A stretch of DNA of 64,000 nt, taken from Planctomycetota bacterium. GTDB taxonomy: Bacteria; Planctomycetota; UBA1135; GCA-002686595. The notes under the pieces are model-generated. The model searched no databases. It saw nothing but the letters and a program-made list of their open reading frames with translations, and had not been told where the DNA came from. The stretch is from the NCBI GenBank assembly GCA_023150475.1, contig JAKLKU010000020.1:62001-126000 (forward strand), read 5' to 3'. The translations under genes and the position numbers were made by a program. Position 1 is the stretch's first letter, and the number at the start of each line of letters is the position of its first letter. Of the stretch, positions 15,980-24,848 are shown in pieces.

Positions 15980-18370
15980 TCACGGTAGCTGACGCGTCGC
16001 ACCCTGCGAGATCTCGCCGTTCGAAAGCACCAAGTCGCCCGAGCGTGCGCCGACCGTCCAGCGTGCTCCCGGCAGCACGCGGATCGCGCCGTTCGGCTCG
16101 CTCGTCGCGTAGGGGACGACGAGGGTGCCGCGCCCGTCGCCGTCGAGCGCGACACGATCGACCCACGGAACGCGCAGTCCGCCGCAGTCGAGCATGAACG
16201 CGACTTCGAACGTCTCGCCCGGCGTTCCGTTCGCGCGCAGCGTGCAACCGGGCACGCGCTCCCAGAGGTACGCCGCCGGAGGCGCGGTGCCGTCGGCCCG
16301 CGAAGCTCGGCGCTTGTCGCGCAGCGTCGACACGAACACGAGGCGGGCCCGAGCGAGCGGCCGATCGTACGGCGCGATTTCGCGTGGCAACACGCCGCCC
16401 GAGAGCAGCCGCAGTGCGAGCGAGCGATACCACAGCGCTCCGTCGTGCCGCGTCGGATCGCGCGCGTCCCTCGGAAGCGGCGGCGCGCCGGACGCTTCGA
16501 GCGCGGCGCACATCGGCTCGAAGTAGTCGGCGAGGTCGCTCGTCACGAGCAGCCAGCGGACGCGGCGCTGCTCGAGCAGCGGCGTCGCTGCGTCGAGGCT
16601 CGGCGCCAGGAAGACTTGGGCCGGCGCGTGGAAACCCGCCGCGCCGACGTACGTGCCGTAGTTCGACGCGACGACGGGCTTCTGCGCGGCCCACTGCAGC
16701 GTGTGGCCGAACGTCCAGAACGCGAGCACCGCGCTCGTGCGCTCGTCGCGGTGTTGCCGACGCAGCCACTCGGCGCACTCGCGGGCGGCGCGGCGGGGCG
16801 CGGACTCGCGCGGCGCGGTGCTCGGTGCCGTCGTGAAGCGCCACGTCGAAACGGCGCCGCTCCATTCGGCGCCGAGCGCGAACACGACCGCGAGCGGCCA
16901 ACCGAGCCACGCGAGCCGCTTGCGGCCGACGAGCGCGCGTTCGAGCAGCGGCACGCCGGTCGCGGCGAGCAACACGGCGAGTGGCACGACGAACGCGCCC
17001 GCGAAACGCATCTGGGAAGCGGCGAGCGCGAATCCGAGCGGCGCGAGCACGGTGACCGGCAACCAGCCGAGCTCTCCGCGACGCACGACGCGCACCACGG
17101 CGATGCACCACGCCGGTGCCGCGAGTGCGAGCGCGAAACCGACGTAGCTCCACGCGGAAAGCGTCGCGTGCTCGCCGAACAGCGGCTGCGACTCGCGCAC
17201 TCCCGCCATGAACGTCTCTCCGCGGCTCGCCCACGCGAATCCGTCGCGCACGCCGCGCGCGAGAGGCGCGTCGCCGAAGCGGATCCACGCGCAAGTCGCC
17301 GCGAGCGCCACGGCGACGAGCCACGGATAGGCACGCCGTGCTCGCTCGGGGGCCGCATCGGTGTGCAGCCAGAAGAGCGGCGCCGAGACGAGCGCGCCGG
17401 CGAGCAGGAACGCGCCGTGGAACCACGACAGGTTGACGACGACCCACGGAGCGCGCGCCTGCCAGGGGCTCGCGACGAGCGCGGGCAAGGCGACGGCGAG
17501 CGTCGCGACGAAGATCCCGACGCCGAGCGGCGCGAGGCCGACGAGCGGCTTGCGGCCGACGACGACCATCGAAAGGCCGAGCACGAGCGCGAAACCCGCG
17601 ATGTCGATCGTGGTCGCGGCCCAGGACCCGAGCGCGAGTCCGAGCGCCGCGCCGATGGCGAGCCCGTGCCACCACGCGCGCCACGCGCGCTCGAGCGCGC
17701 CGCTCGCGAACGCTCGAGTGAAGAGCGCGAACGCGAGCGCCACCGAGCAGCCGACCCACGCGTGGTAGTCGCCGTTGCCGAGGTTCGAGAACCCGATCGC
17801 GGCCGGTGCGAGCGCGTGCACGAGCCCGGCGGCGAGGCCCGCCTTCGCGCCGGCGACGATGCGCGCGCACCACGCGACCGCGAGCGACGTCGCGACGCCG
17901 AAGACGAGCGCGAGCGAGGCCATGCGCATCTCGAGCCAGACGTGGCGCTCCTCCGCGTCCTCGGGCGCGAACGGTGCGCACGCGAGCGCGACGAGCGTCG
18001 GATAGTACGGAGCTCCCGGGATCGCGGAGCCGTTCGGGAAGTCGAGCTCGGGATCGATCTCGGCGAGCGGCAGTCCGTCGCGCAGTCCGCCCGCGACACG
18101 GTGCATCAAGTGATGGCTGTCGGGATCGGACGTCGCCCAACCCGCGCGGCCGGGGATCTCGAGCTTGCGATGGTGCACGCCGCGCGCGAGCGCGGAGACC
18201 GAAGCGACGACGAGCAGCACGAGGAGCCAAACGAGTCCGGCGAACCGGCGCGTGGGGCGCGCGCCCAAGCCATGCTCGCCGTCCGGGCGTTGCGGGCTTC
18301 GTGCTCCTCGTGCCGGATCGCGCGGCGCGTCCGGCCTTCCCGAGTGCGTCGCGTCGGAACTCGCGTGCAT
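15980..18370 (-). CDS. STT3/PMT-like polytopic membrane glycosyltransferase
   Basis: The 796-residue protein has a disordered N-terminus of about 45 residues, roughly a dozen membrane helices and a C-terminal soluble domain. Landmarks resemble the oligosaccharyltransferase STT3/AglB family. There is an early acidic motif (DPDSHHLMHR), a lipid-side motif (DPELDFPNGSAIPGAPYYP) and a second acidic motif (NLGNGDYHAWVG). The soluble-domain segment FWTFGHTLQWAAQKPVV occupies the place of WWDYG, with its aspartate lost. It would transfer a lipid-linked sugar to an acceptor at the outer face of the membrane. Because key positions diverge, activity and acceptor are uncertain. It starts 43 bp after the hydrogenase operon's last gene on the same strand, so read-through is possible. 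The 48-residue membrane protein follows. Confidence 0.65.
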   Translation of the reverse strand: MHASSDATHSGRPDAPRDPARGARSPQRPDGEHGLGARPTRRFAGLVWLLVLLVVASVSALARGVHHRKLEIPGRAGWATSDPDSHHLMHRVAGGLRDGLPLAEIDPELDFPNGSAIPGAPYYPTLVALACAPFAPEDAEERHVWLEMRMASLALVFGVATSLAVAWCARIVAGAKAGLAAGLVHALAPAAIGFSNLGNGDYHAWVGCSVALAFALFTRAFASGALERAWRAWWHGLAIGAALGLALGSWAATTIDIAGFALVLGLSMVVVGRKPLVGLAPLGVGIFVATLAVALPALVASPWQARAPWVVVNLSWFHGAFLLAGALVSAPLFWLHTDAAPERARRAYPWLVAVALAATCAWIRFGDAPLARGVRDGFAWASRGETFMAGVRESQPLFGEHATLSAWSYVGFALALAAPAWCIAVVRVVRRGELGWLPVTVLAPLGFALAASQMRFAGAFVVPLAVLLAATGVPLLERALVGRKRLAWLGWPLAVVFALGAEWSGAVSTWRFTTAPSTAPRESAPRRAARECAEWLRRQHRDERTSAVLAFWTFGHTLQWAAQKPVVASNYGTYVGAAGFHAPAQVFLAPSLDAATPLLEQRRVRWLLVTSDLADYFEPMCAALEASGAPPLPRDARDPTRHDGALWYRSLALRLLSGGVLPREIAPYDRPLARARLVFVSTLRDKRRASRADGTAPPAAYLWERVPGCTLRANGTPGETFEVAFMLDCGGLRVPWVDRVALDGDGRGTLVVPYATSEPNGAIRVLPGARWTVGARSGDLVLSNGEISQGATRQLP

Positions 18371-18413
18371 GCGGCGGCATTCTAGGGCCCACCGCGAGAC
18401 CGCCGTCGCGCGT

Positions 18414-19433
18414 TCAGCAGATCCGGGGCAAGTCGAGGCCCGCCAGCATGTCGAGCGGTCGTTCGCCGCCGATCGCCGTCGCGAGCACGAGCGGCGCGTG
18501 ACCGTCGCCGCGCGCGACCACTCGACCGATCGCCGCGGCGTGGCGGCCGAGCGGGTGCTCGCGCAGAGCCTCGAGCGCGCGTTCGGCGTCGGCTTCCGCG
18601 ACCCAGACCAACGCTCGTCCTTCGCACGCGAGGTAGAGCGGCTCGAGCCCGAGCAGTTCGCACACCGCGCGCACCTGTGGCCGCACCGGCACGTCGTGTT
18701 CGTCGAGCACGATGCGCAGCTTCGAGCGTTCCGCCGTTTCGTAGCACGTCGTCGCGACTCCGCCGCGCGTCGGATCGTGGAGCGCGCGCACGGCGACGTT
18801 CGCGGCGAAGAGGCTCTCGACGAGGCTCGTGAGCGGCGCGACGTCGGAGACGAGCGCGGGCGCGTCGAGTCCGTGGCGCGCGGCGAGCACCGTCGCTCCG
18901 TGATCGCCGATCGGGCCGGTGACGAGCACTCGGTCGCCGGGCCGGATCGTGCGGTCGCCGAGCTCGCGTCCGCGCGGCACGACGCCGAGGCCCGAGCTCA
19001 CGGCGTACGCCCGATCGCCTTTGCCGCGCGGCACGACTTTGGTGTCGCCGGCGACCAGCGCGACGCCTGCCTCGCGCGCGGCGCGCGCCGCACCGGCGAC
19101 GAACGTGTCGAGCAGCGCGCCGTCGAGACCTTCTTCGAGGATCAACGCCCACGTGAGCGCGAGTGGCCGCGCGCCGGAGACCGCGAGGTCGTTGACCGTG
19201 CCGCACACCGACAGGTAACCGAGATCGCCGCCCGCGAAGACCGGCGGATCGACGACGAAGCCGTCGGTCGTCAGCGCGGGGCGGCCGGGCGGCAGCTCGT
19301 CGAGCAACGCGGAGTCGGAGAGCGTCGCGAGCGCAGGGTTCTCGAACGCCGGCAAGAAGCGGCGCGCGACGAGCTCGTGGGTCAAGCGCCCGCCCGCGCC
19401 GTGCCCGAGCAGGATGCGGTCGTGTGCGCTCAC
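18414..19433 (-). CDS. hypE: Hydrogenase maturation protein HypE
   Basis: HypE dehydrates the carbamoyl group on its own C-terminal cysteine to make the cyanide ligands of the NiFe site. The 339-residue product has the AIR-synthase/PurM-type ATP-binding fold (ILLGHGAGGRLTHELV, then LTTDGFVVDPPVFAGGDLGYLSVCGTVNDLAVSGARP). It also has GDTKVVPRG, DPTRGGVATTCYE and the expected C-terminal PRIC ending in the essential Cys339. It is the last gene of the hydrogenase operon. Its GTG start overlaps the hypD stop as GTGA, so translation is coupled. Length is normal for the family. Confidence 0.97.
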   Translation of the reverse strand: MSAHDRILLGHGAGGRLTHELVARRFLPAFENPALATLSDSALLDELPPGRPALTTDGFVVDPPVFAGGDLGYLSVCGTVNDLAVSGARPLALTWALILEEGLDGALLDTFVAGAARAAREAGVALVAGDTKVVPRGKGDRAYAVSSGLGVVPRGRELGDRTIRPGDRVLVTGPIGDHGATVLAARHGLDAPALVSDVAPLTSLVESLFAANVAVRALHDPTRGGVATTCYETAERSKLRIVLDEHDVPVRPQVRAVCELLGLEPLYLACEGRALVWVAEADAERALEALREHPLGRHAAAIGRVVARGDGHAPLVLATAIGGERPLDMLAGLDLPRIC

Positions 19434-20575
19434 GCGCGGCCTCCCGTGTGGGCGTGGCGCTCGTGGCCCGCGCGCCGTTCGTCCAGCGCGACTCGTTCGT
19501 GCCGATGCCAGGCGGCGCACGTGCCTTCGCTCGACACCATGCACGCACCGACCGGATGGGTCGGCGTGCACGTGCGGTCGAAGAGCGGACACTCCGGCGG
19601 TTCGATCGCGCCTTTGAGCACGTCGCCGCAGCGGCAGCCTTTCGGTTCGCGCGGCGGATCGAGTTCCACGGCGAGGCGCGCCGCATCGCGGTGCGCGAAC
19701 TCGCGCCGGAACGCGAGGCCGGACGCCGGAATCGTGCCGAGCCCGCGCCACCGCGAGTCGACGCGTTCGAACCACCTCTCGAGCAAGGCGAGCGCCGTCG
19801 GATTGCCCGCGCGCCGCACGACGCCCGGGTAGAGGTTCGCGACGCGCGGTTCGCCTGCGAGCGAGCGCTCGAGCAGGAACTCGATCCCGAGCAGGATGTC
19901 GAGCGCTTCGAACCCGACGATCGCGCCTGGAAGCGCGAGCTCGACCTCGAGGAACCGGTAGAAGTCCGCGCCGAGGATCACCGACACGTGACCGGGCAGC
20001 AGGAAACCGTCGAGCGCGACGTCGCCGCTTTCGACCAGCGCGCGCAGCGGCGGTTCGATCGTCTTCGCGCCGACGAGGACGAGGAAGTTGTCGACGCCGT
20101 CGCGTTCGGCTTCGTCGAGCGCCGCCGCGACGGTCGGCAGCGTCGTCTCGAAGCCGACGCCGAGGAACACGACCTTGCGCTCCGGCGTCTCGCGCGCGAT
20201 GCGCACCGCGTCGCGCGCCGAGTAGACGATGCGCACGTCGTGGCCCGCCGCGCTTTCGCGTTCTAGGCTCGACACGCTCGACGGCACGCGTACGAGGTCG
20301 CCGAACGTGCAGACGATGACGTCGGGGCGGCGCGCGAGCGCGACGGCACGATCGAGGTACTCGATCGGCGTCACGCACACCGGACAGCCGGGGCCGGAGA
20401 TCAGTTTCACGTTCGGCGGCAGCAGGCGCCGCAGTCCGGCGCGAGCGATCGCGTGCGTGTGCGTGCCGCAGACCTCCATGAAGCCGAAGCGCCGCGGCGT
20501 GCGCGCCGCGAGCGCCGTGAGGCGCGCGCGCGCGCGGGCGACGTGCTCGCGCAGCCCGGCATCCGGCGCGCTCAC
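19430..20575 (-). CDS. hypD: Hydrogenase maturation protein HypD
   Basis: HypD is the iron-sulfur scaffold on which the Fe(CN)2CO group is assembled with HypC. The 381-residue product shows the conserved cysteine motifs CGTHTHAI and GPGCPVCVTP. It also has FLGVGFETTLPTVA, the LPGHVSVILG loop and a C-terminal cluster (CRCGDVLKG, CPLF, then CTPTHPVGACMVSSEGTC). I chose the GTG at 20575, which overlaps the hypC stop (GTGA). Frames further upstream are antisense-like arginine-rich sequence. It sits between hypC and hypE as in most hyp operons. Confidence 0.97.
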   Translation of the reverse strand: MSAPDAGLREHVARARARLTALAARTPRRFGFMEVCGTHTHAIARAGLRRLLPPNVKLISGPGCPVCVTPIEYLDRAVALARRPDVIVCTFGDLVRVPSSVSSLERESAAGHDVRIVYSARDAVRIARETPERKVVFLGVGFETTLPTVAAALDEAERDGVDNFLVLVGAKTIEPPLRALVESGDVALDGFLLPGHVSVILGADFYRFLEVELALPGAIVGFEALDILLGIEFLLERSLAGEPRVANLYPGVVRRAGNPTALALLERWFERVDSRWRGLGTIPASGLAFRREFAHRDAARLAVELDPPREPKGCRCGDVLKGAIEPPECPLFDRTCTPTHPVGACMVSSEGTCAAWHRHERVALDERRAGHERHAHTGGRA

Positions 20576-20796
20576 CGCGGGTCCTCCGTTTCGATGCTGG
20601 CGAGCAGCTCGAGCGTCTTGCGCGCCTCCTCCGCGTCGATCACGGCGATCGCGTAACCGGCGTGCACCAGGACGAAATCGCCGAGGCGCGCTTCGGGGCA
20701 CAACGCGAGACCGACGTCGCGGCGGACGCCGTCCAGTTCCGCGACGCCGGCGAGTTCGCGCCGTTCGACGAGCTGCATGGGAATGGCGAGGCACAT
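20572..20796 (-). CDS. hypC: Hydrogenase maturation chaperone HypC
   Basis: This 74-residue HypC/HupF protein carries the Fe(CN)2CO group with HypD and chaperones the large-subunit precursor. The signature MCLAIP with the essential Cys2 is at the N-terminus, followed by the small beta-barrel (DGVRRDVGLALCPEARLGDFVLVHAGYAIAVID). The start is fixed by the MCLAIP motif and lies 1 bp after the hypF stop (TGAGATG), so the genes are translationally coupled. The stop overlaps the hypD start. Confidence 0.97.
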   Translation of the reverse strand: MCLAIPMQLVERRELAGVAELDGVRRDVGLALCPEARLGDFVLVHAGYAIAVIDAEEARKTLELLASIETEDPR

Positions 20797-20797
20797 C

Positions 20798-23377
20798 TCA
20801 GACTCCGATCCGTTCCGGGAGACACGCATGCGCGAGAGCCGCCGCGGCGACTTGCGCTTGTCCGCACGCGAGCCCGCCGTCGCCCGCAGGCAACGCACGG
20901 GGCAGGAGCACACGCTCGAAGTGCGGCGCGCAGCGCGTCGCGAACTCCAGGGCGAGCAGGCGGTTCACGAACGCGCCGCCGCCGAGCACGAGCACGCGGA
21001 CGTCGCGCGCGAACACGCGCCGCGCGAGCTCCGCCGCGAGCCCCGCGAACGTCGCATGGAAGCCACGCGCGACGTCCTCCGGCGCTGCGTGCGCGAGCAC
21101 GCGGCGCGCGAGGGCAGCGAAGAGCGCGTGCGTCGGCAATCGGCGCGCGTCGGGCGCGAGCGCGACCTCGGGCCACGGCTCGCACGCCGCCGAGGACGTC
21201 GCCCGCGCGGCGAGCGCCTCGAAACGCGCCGCGGCTTCGCCTTCGTAGGTGTTGACCGGCGCGAGGCCGAGCAACGCACCCGCCGCTTCGAAGATGCGGC
21301 CGGCGCCGTGCGCGCGCGGGAAGTCGGTGGAGCGCCGCGCGAGCGCGGCGATCGCCCGTTGGCGCTCCGGCGCGATCCGCGCGGCGAGCGGCAAGCGTGC
21401 GAGCACGCGGTCGAGCTCGTCGCCAAACGCGTCGCCGCGCCGTTTAGCGTACTCGTTGGCGTACTCGTTGGCGTTCTCGTTCGCGTGGTCTTCGGCGAGC
21501 CGCGCGTTCGCGAGCGCCGCGACCGCGACCCGCCACGGCTCGTGCACCGCGCGTTCGCCGCCGACGAGCACCAGCGGCTCGGTCGTCGCCGCGCGCCGCC
21601 AACGCAAGCGACCGTCGAGCTCGAGTGCCTCCGCGCCCCACGCGACGGCGCGTGCGTCGTCGCCGCTCGCGGCCGGACCGTAACCGGTGCCGTCGAGGAT
21701 CCACGCGCCGACGCGCTCGTCCGCCGCGGGCCAGAGGCCGTGCTCGCAGAGCGTCGCCGCGGCGTGGGCCAAGTGGTGTTGCACGCGCAGCACGCGACCG
21801 CCGCGTTCCGCCGCGAGCCGCTCGCCGAGCCACGTGCTCGGGTAGTCCGGGTGCGCGTCGACGGCGAAGACGCGAGCCTCGACTTGCAGGAAGTCCTCGA
21901 GCCCGCGCGCGACTTCGAGCTGGAACGCGCGCGCCGCTTCCGTGTCGAGGTCGCCGACGTGTTGCGACGGGAAACACTCGTGGTCCACTGCGAGCGCGAC
22001 CGTGTTCTGCAGGTGCCCGCCGAGCGCGAGCACGGGTTCGCGCGCGGCCGGTGCGAGCGCGAGCGGTTCCGGCACGTAGCCGCGCGAACGGCGCACGAGC
22101 GCGTGACCGTCGTGGCGCGTGCGCACGACCGAATCGTCGGCGCGGCGCACGATCTCGCGGTCGTGCACCAAGAGGAAATCGGCGAGCCCCGCGAGCTTCG
22201 CGCGCGCTTCCTCGTGCGTGCGACAGATCGGCTCGTCGTGGAGGTTGCCCGAGGTCACGACGAGCGCCGCGTACGGCGCGCCACGGAAGAGCTCGACGTG
22301 CAGCGGCGTCGTCGGCAGGAAGAGCCCGAGGTCGTCGACGCCGGGCGCGACTTCGGGCGCGAGCTCGAAAGCTCCGCGCGCGTCGTCACGGCACGGCGCG
22401 ATGACTGGAGCAAGTGTCGACTCGGGCTCGAGCGTGCGCGTTGGCGCCAGCCGGATCGGCGCTAGCAGAATCGGCGCGGCGGGGGAGTCGAGCAGCCGCT
22501 CGTCGGTCGCGGCGAGGTGCACGAGCGACCGTGCGACCTCGAGATCGCGCACCATCACGGCGAAGGGCCGCGTCGGCCGGCGTTTCGCCGCGCGCAGGCG
22601 GCGCAACGTGTCTGCGGCGTCGGCGCGCACCGCGAGCTGGAAGCCGCCGAGCCCCTGGACCGCGACGATGTCGCCCAGTGCGAGCGCGTTGCGCGCGAGC
22701 GCGAGCGCGTGCTCGTGCGTCGCGAGCCGCTCGCCGTGCACGTTCTCGAACGCGAGCGTCGGGCCGCAGTCCGGGCAACACACGGTCTCCGCGTGGAAGC
22801 GTCGATCGCGCGGGTCCGTGTACTCCGCCGCGCAGCGCGCGCAGAGCGGGAACGGCTCGAGCGACGTGCGCTCGCGGTCGTACGGCAGCGCGCGCGTGAC
22901 CGTGAAACGCGGGCCGCAGTGCGTGCACGTCGTGAACGCGTAGCGGCTGCGGCGGTCGCGCGGGTCGTCGAGTTCGGCGCGGCACGCGTCGCAGAGTTTC
23001 GCGTCCGGCGGCACGAGCGCGCGGCGACGCGCTCCGGCGTGCGAGCTCGCGACGACGAATTCGGTCTCGCCCGTGGGCTCGAGCGGGAGCTCGACCAACT
23101 CGGCGAGCCGCGCGAGGCGCGCGGCGGTCGCGAGCTCGGGCGCGAGGCGCGCGACGAACGTGCGCACGACGTCGCTCCGTCCTTCGAGCTCGATCGTCGC
23201 GCCGTCCGAGTCGTTCGCGACGAAGCCCGCGAGCCCGAGCTCGACGGCGAGCCGGTGGACGGCCGGCCGGAAGCCGACGCCCTGCACGGTGCCGCGGCAG
23301 ACGAGCCGCGTGCGGACTAGGCGTTCGCTCGTGCCGCGCGCTTCTCGGCGAGCGAGCTCGAGAGGAGATCGCACCAT
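20798..23377 (-). CDS. hypF: Carbamoyltransferase HypF
   Basis: HypF converts carbamoyl phosphate and ATP to carbamoyl adenylate and loads the carbamoyl group onto HypE. Domains run in the usual order: acylphosphatase (VCRGTVQGVGFRPAVHRL), two zinc-finger-like parts (CDACRAEL with CTHCG; CARC with CPDCG), YrdC-like (RPTRPFAVMVRD) and the Kae1-like C-terminal domain (VQHHLAHAAATL, then VLVLGGGAFVNRLL). An in-frame 12-bp tandem repeat at 21449-21496 adds an Asn/Glu-rich ANEYANEYA segment not typical of HypF. I start at the ATG at 23377, which overlaps the hypB 3' end by about 60 bp. No start codon lies closer to the first domain, so the true N-terminus is uncertain. The length of 859 is somewhat long for the family. 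Confidence 0.93.
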   Translation of the reverse strand: MVRSPLELARREARGTSERLVRTRLVCRGTVQGVGFRPAVHRLAVELGLAGFVANDSDGATIELEGRSDVVRTFVARLAPELATAARLARLAELVELPLEPTGETEFVVASSHAGARRRALVPPDAKLCDACRAELDDPRDRRSRYAFTTCTHCGPRFTVTRALPYDRERTSLEPFPLCARCAAEYTDPRDRRFHAETVCCPDCGPTLAFENVHGERLATHEHALALARNALALGDIVAVQGLGGFQLAVRADAADTLRRLRAAKRRPTRPFAVMVRDLEVARSLVHLAATDERLLDSPAAPILLAPIRLAPTRTLEPESTLAPVIAPCRDDARGAFELAPEVAPGVDDLGLFLPTTPLHVELFRGAPYAALVVTSGNLHDEPICRTHEEARAKLAGLADFLLVHDREIVRRADDSVVRTRHDGHALVRRSRGYVPEPLALAPAAREPVLALGGHLQNTVALAVDHECFPSQHVGDLDTEAARAFQLEVARGLEDFLQVEARVFAVDAHPDYPSTWLGERLAAERGGRVLRVQHHLAHAAATLCEHGLWPAADERVGAWILDGTGYGPAASGDDARAVAWGAEALELDGRLRWRRAATTEPLVLVGGERAVHEPWRVAVAALANARLAEDHANENANEYANEYAKRRGDAFGDELDRVLARLPLAARIAPERQRAIAALARRSTDFPRAHGAGRIFEAAGALLGLAPVNTYEGEAAARFEALAARATSSAACEPWPEVALAPDARRLPTHALFAALARRVLAHAAPEDVARGFHATFAGLAAELARRVFARDVRVLVLGGGAFVNRLLALEFATRCAPHFERVLLPRALPAGDGGLACGQAQVAAAALAHACLPERIGV
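21449..21496. repeat. In-frame 12-bp tandem repeat within hypF
   Basis: Two exact copies of gtactcgttggc are followed by two diverged copies (gttctcgttcgc, gtggtcttcggc). On the coding strand this gives a four-residue period reading roughly ANEN, ANEY, ANEY. Twelve is a multiple of three, so copy number can change without breaking the gene. Confidence 0.85.
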
Positions 23378-23991
23378 GCGTCGAGTCCTCGCCCGTCCGC
23401 CGTGGAGGTCCGCACGATGCGCACGTCGGGGCGCAACGTCCGGATCTCGCTCTCCGCGCGCTCGACGTCGAAGCGCACGTGCGGCAGCAGGTCGCACTTG
23501 GTGATCACGGCGACTGCGGCCTTGGAGAAGATGCCTGGGTACTTGAACGGCTTGTCGTCGCCCTCGGTGGTCGAGAGCAACACGATCTTGAAGTCCTCGC
23601 CGAGCGCGAACGACGCCGGGCACACGAGGTTGCCCACGTTCTCGACGAACAACACGTCGAGCTCGCCGAAGCGCGCCGCGTCGAGCGCGTCGCGCACGAT
23701 GCGCGCCTCGAGGTGGCACGAGCCTCCGGTGACGATCTGTCGTGACGGCAAGCCGGCCGCGCGCAGCCGTTCCGCGTCGCGTTCGGTCGCGACGTCGCCG
23801 ACGACGCAGCCGAGCCGCAGGGTCTTCGAGAGCCGGCGCGCCGTCGCTTCGAGCAGCGACGTCTTGCCCGACCCCGGCGACGAGATCAGATCGACGACCA
23901 AGGTGCCCGCGCGCGCGAATCGTCCGCGCAGTTCCGCGGCCGCGGCGTCGTTCTGGGCGAGGATCTTCTGGCGGGCTTCGGTGGTCAGCAT
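23317..23991 (-). CDS. hypB: Hydrogenase nickel-incorporation GTPase HypB
   Basis: HypB is the GTPase that, with HypA, inserts nickel into the large subunit. The 224-residue product has the P-loop SSPGSGKTSL (about 37-46), the metal-site motif GGSCHLEA, FVENVGNLVCPA, a switch region (LSTTEGDDKPFKYP) and the guanine-specificity motif TKCDL. It lacks the histidine-rich nickel-storage tract found at the N-terminus of some HypB proteins. The ATG at 23991 lies inside the 3' end of hypA (7-bp overlap). The stop is overlapped by hypF. Confidence 0.97.
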   Translation of the reverse strand: MLTTEARQKILAQNDAAAAELRGRFARAGTLVVDLISSPGSGKTSLLEATARRLSKTLRLGCVVGDVATERDAERLRAAGLPSRQIVTGGSCHLEARIVRDALDAARFGELDVLFVENVGNLVCPASFALGEDFKIVLLSTTEGDDKPFKYPGIFSKAAVAVITKCDLLPHVRFDVERAESEIRTLRPDVRIVRTSTADGRGLDAWCDLLSSSLAEKRAARANA

Positions 23992-24332
23992 CGGACGGGG
24001 TCCTCCTCGAAGTCGATTTCGACGAGCTCGAGCTCGTCGCCGCCCGAGACTCGGAGCGGCGAGCCGCACGTCGGGCAGAGCCGTAGCCACGAACCGGGTT
24101 GGCGATCCGCGACGTCGCCGCACGTCGCGCACGTCTGGCGCGCGGCGCAGAAGTCGACGGTCAACGTGCCGTGCTGCGGTGCCGCGTCCTCCCACGCGAG
24201 CACGAGCAGGCTCGGCTCGACGCTCGCGAGTTCGCCGACCGCGATGCGCACGGCCTTCGCGCGCGCGCCGCGTTCGGCGCATTCCGCGTCGACGAGCGCG
24301 CTCAAGGCCTGGACGAGGCTCAGCTCGTGCAT
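23985..24332 (-). CDS. hypA: Hydrogenase nickel chaperone HypA
   Basis: The 115-residue HypA delivers nickel together with HypB. The N-terminal nickel site (MHELSL, His2) fixes the start at 24332. The zinc site is the pair CATCGD and CPTCGS toward the C-terminus. The start lies 12 bp inside the preceding protease gene, and the 3' end overlaps hypB, so all three are tightly coupled. Confidence 0.96.
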   Translation of the reverse strand: MHELSLVQALSALVDAECAERGARAKAVRIAVGELASVEPSLLVLAWEDAAPQHGTLTVDFCAARQTCATCGDVADRQPGSWLRLCPTCGSPLRVSGGDELELVEIDFEEDPVRC

Positions 24333-24820
24333 GACGCCTCCGCGAGCTCGGCGAGCCGCGCGTCGAGCCACGCCGTCGCCGCACGGACCGCTTCGGGCAG
24401 CGCACGGCGGACGACGGGATCGAGCTCGATGCCCGTGAAGGTCGCGCGCGGCTCGATGCCGATCACGGTCACGTGCGGCGGCAGGACGCCGAGCAGCGCC
24501 GCGGTGCCGAGCAACGCGCCGGCGTTCGCGCCGTGTCCGCCGATGCCACGCGCCGCCGGTCGATCGAGCGGCCGGTCGATCACGTGCACGGTGCCGGGCG
24601 CCGCGCCGAACGCGACTGCGTCGAGCACGAGCAGCGCGCGCCGGTGCTCGAGCCAGCCGAGCAACGCGAGACCTTGCGTGCCGCCGTCGACGAACTCGAT
24701 CCGCTGGTCGTCGCCGCGCTCCTTGCAGAGCAACTCGACCAGCGCGGGGCCGACGCCGTCGTCCTGCAGGAGCGAGTTGCCGACGCCGAGCACGAGGATC
24801 GGCGCATGTTCGACGTTCAT
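24320..24820 (-). CDS. [NiFe] hydrogenase maturation endopeptidase (HyaD/HupD family)
   Basis: The 166-residue product is the protease that removes the large-subunit C-terminal peptide after nickel insertion. It shows the family opening ILVLGVGNSLLQDDGVGPALVELL, with the metal-binding acidic residue in the DDG region. It also shows FVDGGTQGLALLGWLE, the second metal-site region (VLDAVAFGAAPGTVHV) and a conserved GGHGANAGALLGTAALLG. Its expected target is the ACASH-V site of the hydrogenase large subunit in this operon. The ribosome site is perfect (aaggaggt, 6 bp before the ATG at 24820). It lies between the cytochrome b gene and hypA. Confidence 0.95.
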   Translation of the reverse strand: MNVEHAPILVLGVGNSLLQDDGVGPALVELLCKERGDDQRIEFVDGGTQGLALLGWLEHRRALLVLDAVAFGAAPGTVHVIDRPLDRPAARGIGGHGANAGALLGTAALLGVLPPHVTVIGIEPRATFTGIELDPVVRRALPEAVRAATAWLDARLAELAEASCTS

Positions 24821-24848
24821 GATCGACCTCCTTGGTTCACATGCCGCC

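Noticed and set aside
19434-20378. Long N-terminal extension of hypE
   Set aside because: The extension is antisense-like arginine-rich sequence lying over hypD. The HypE fold begins at the GTG at 19433, which overlaps the hypD stop.
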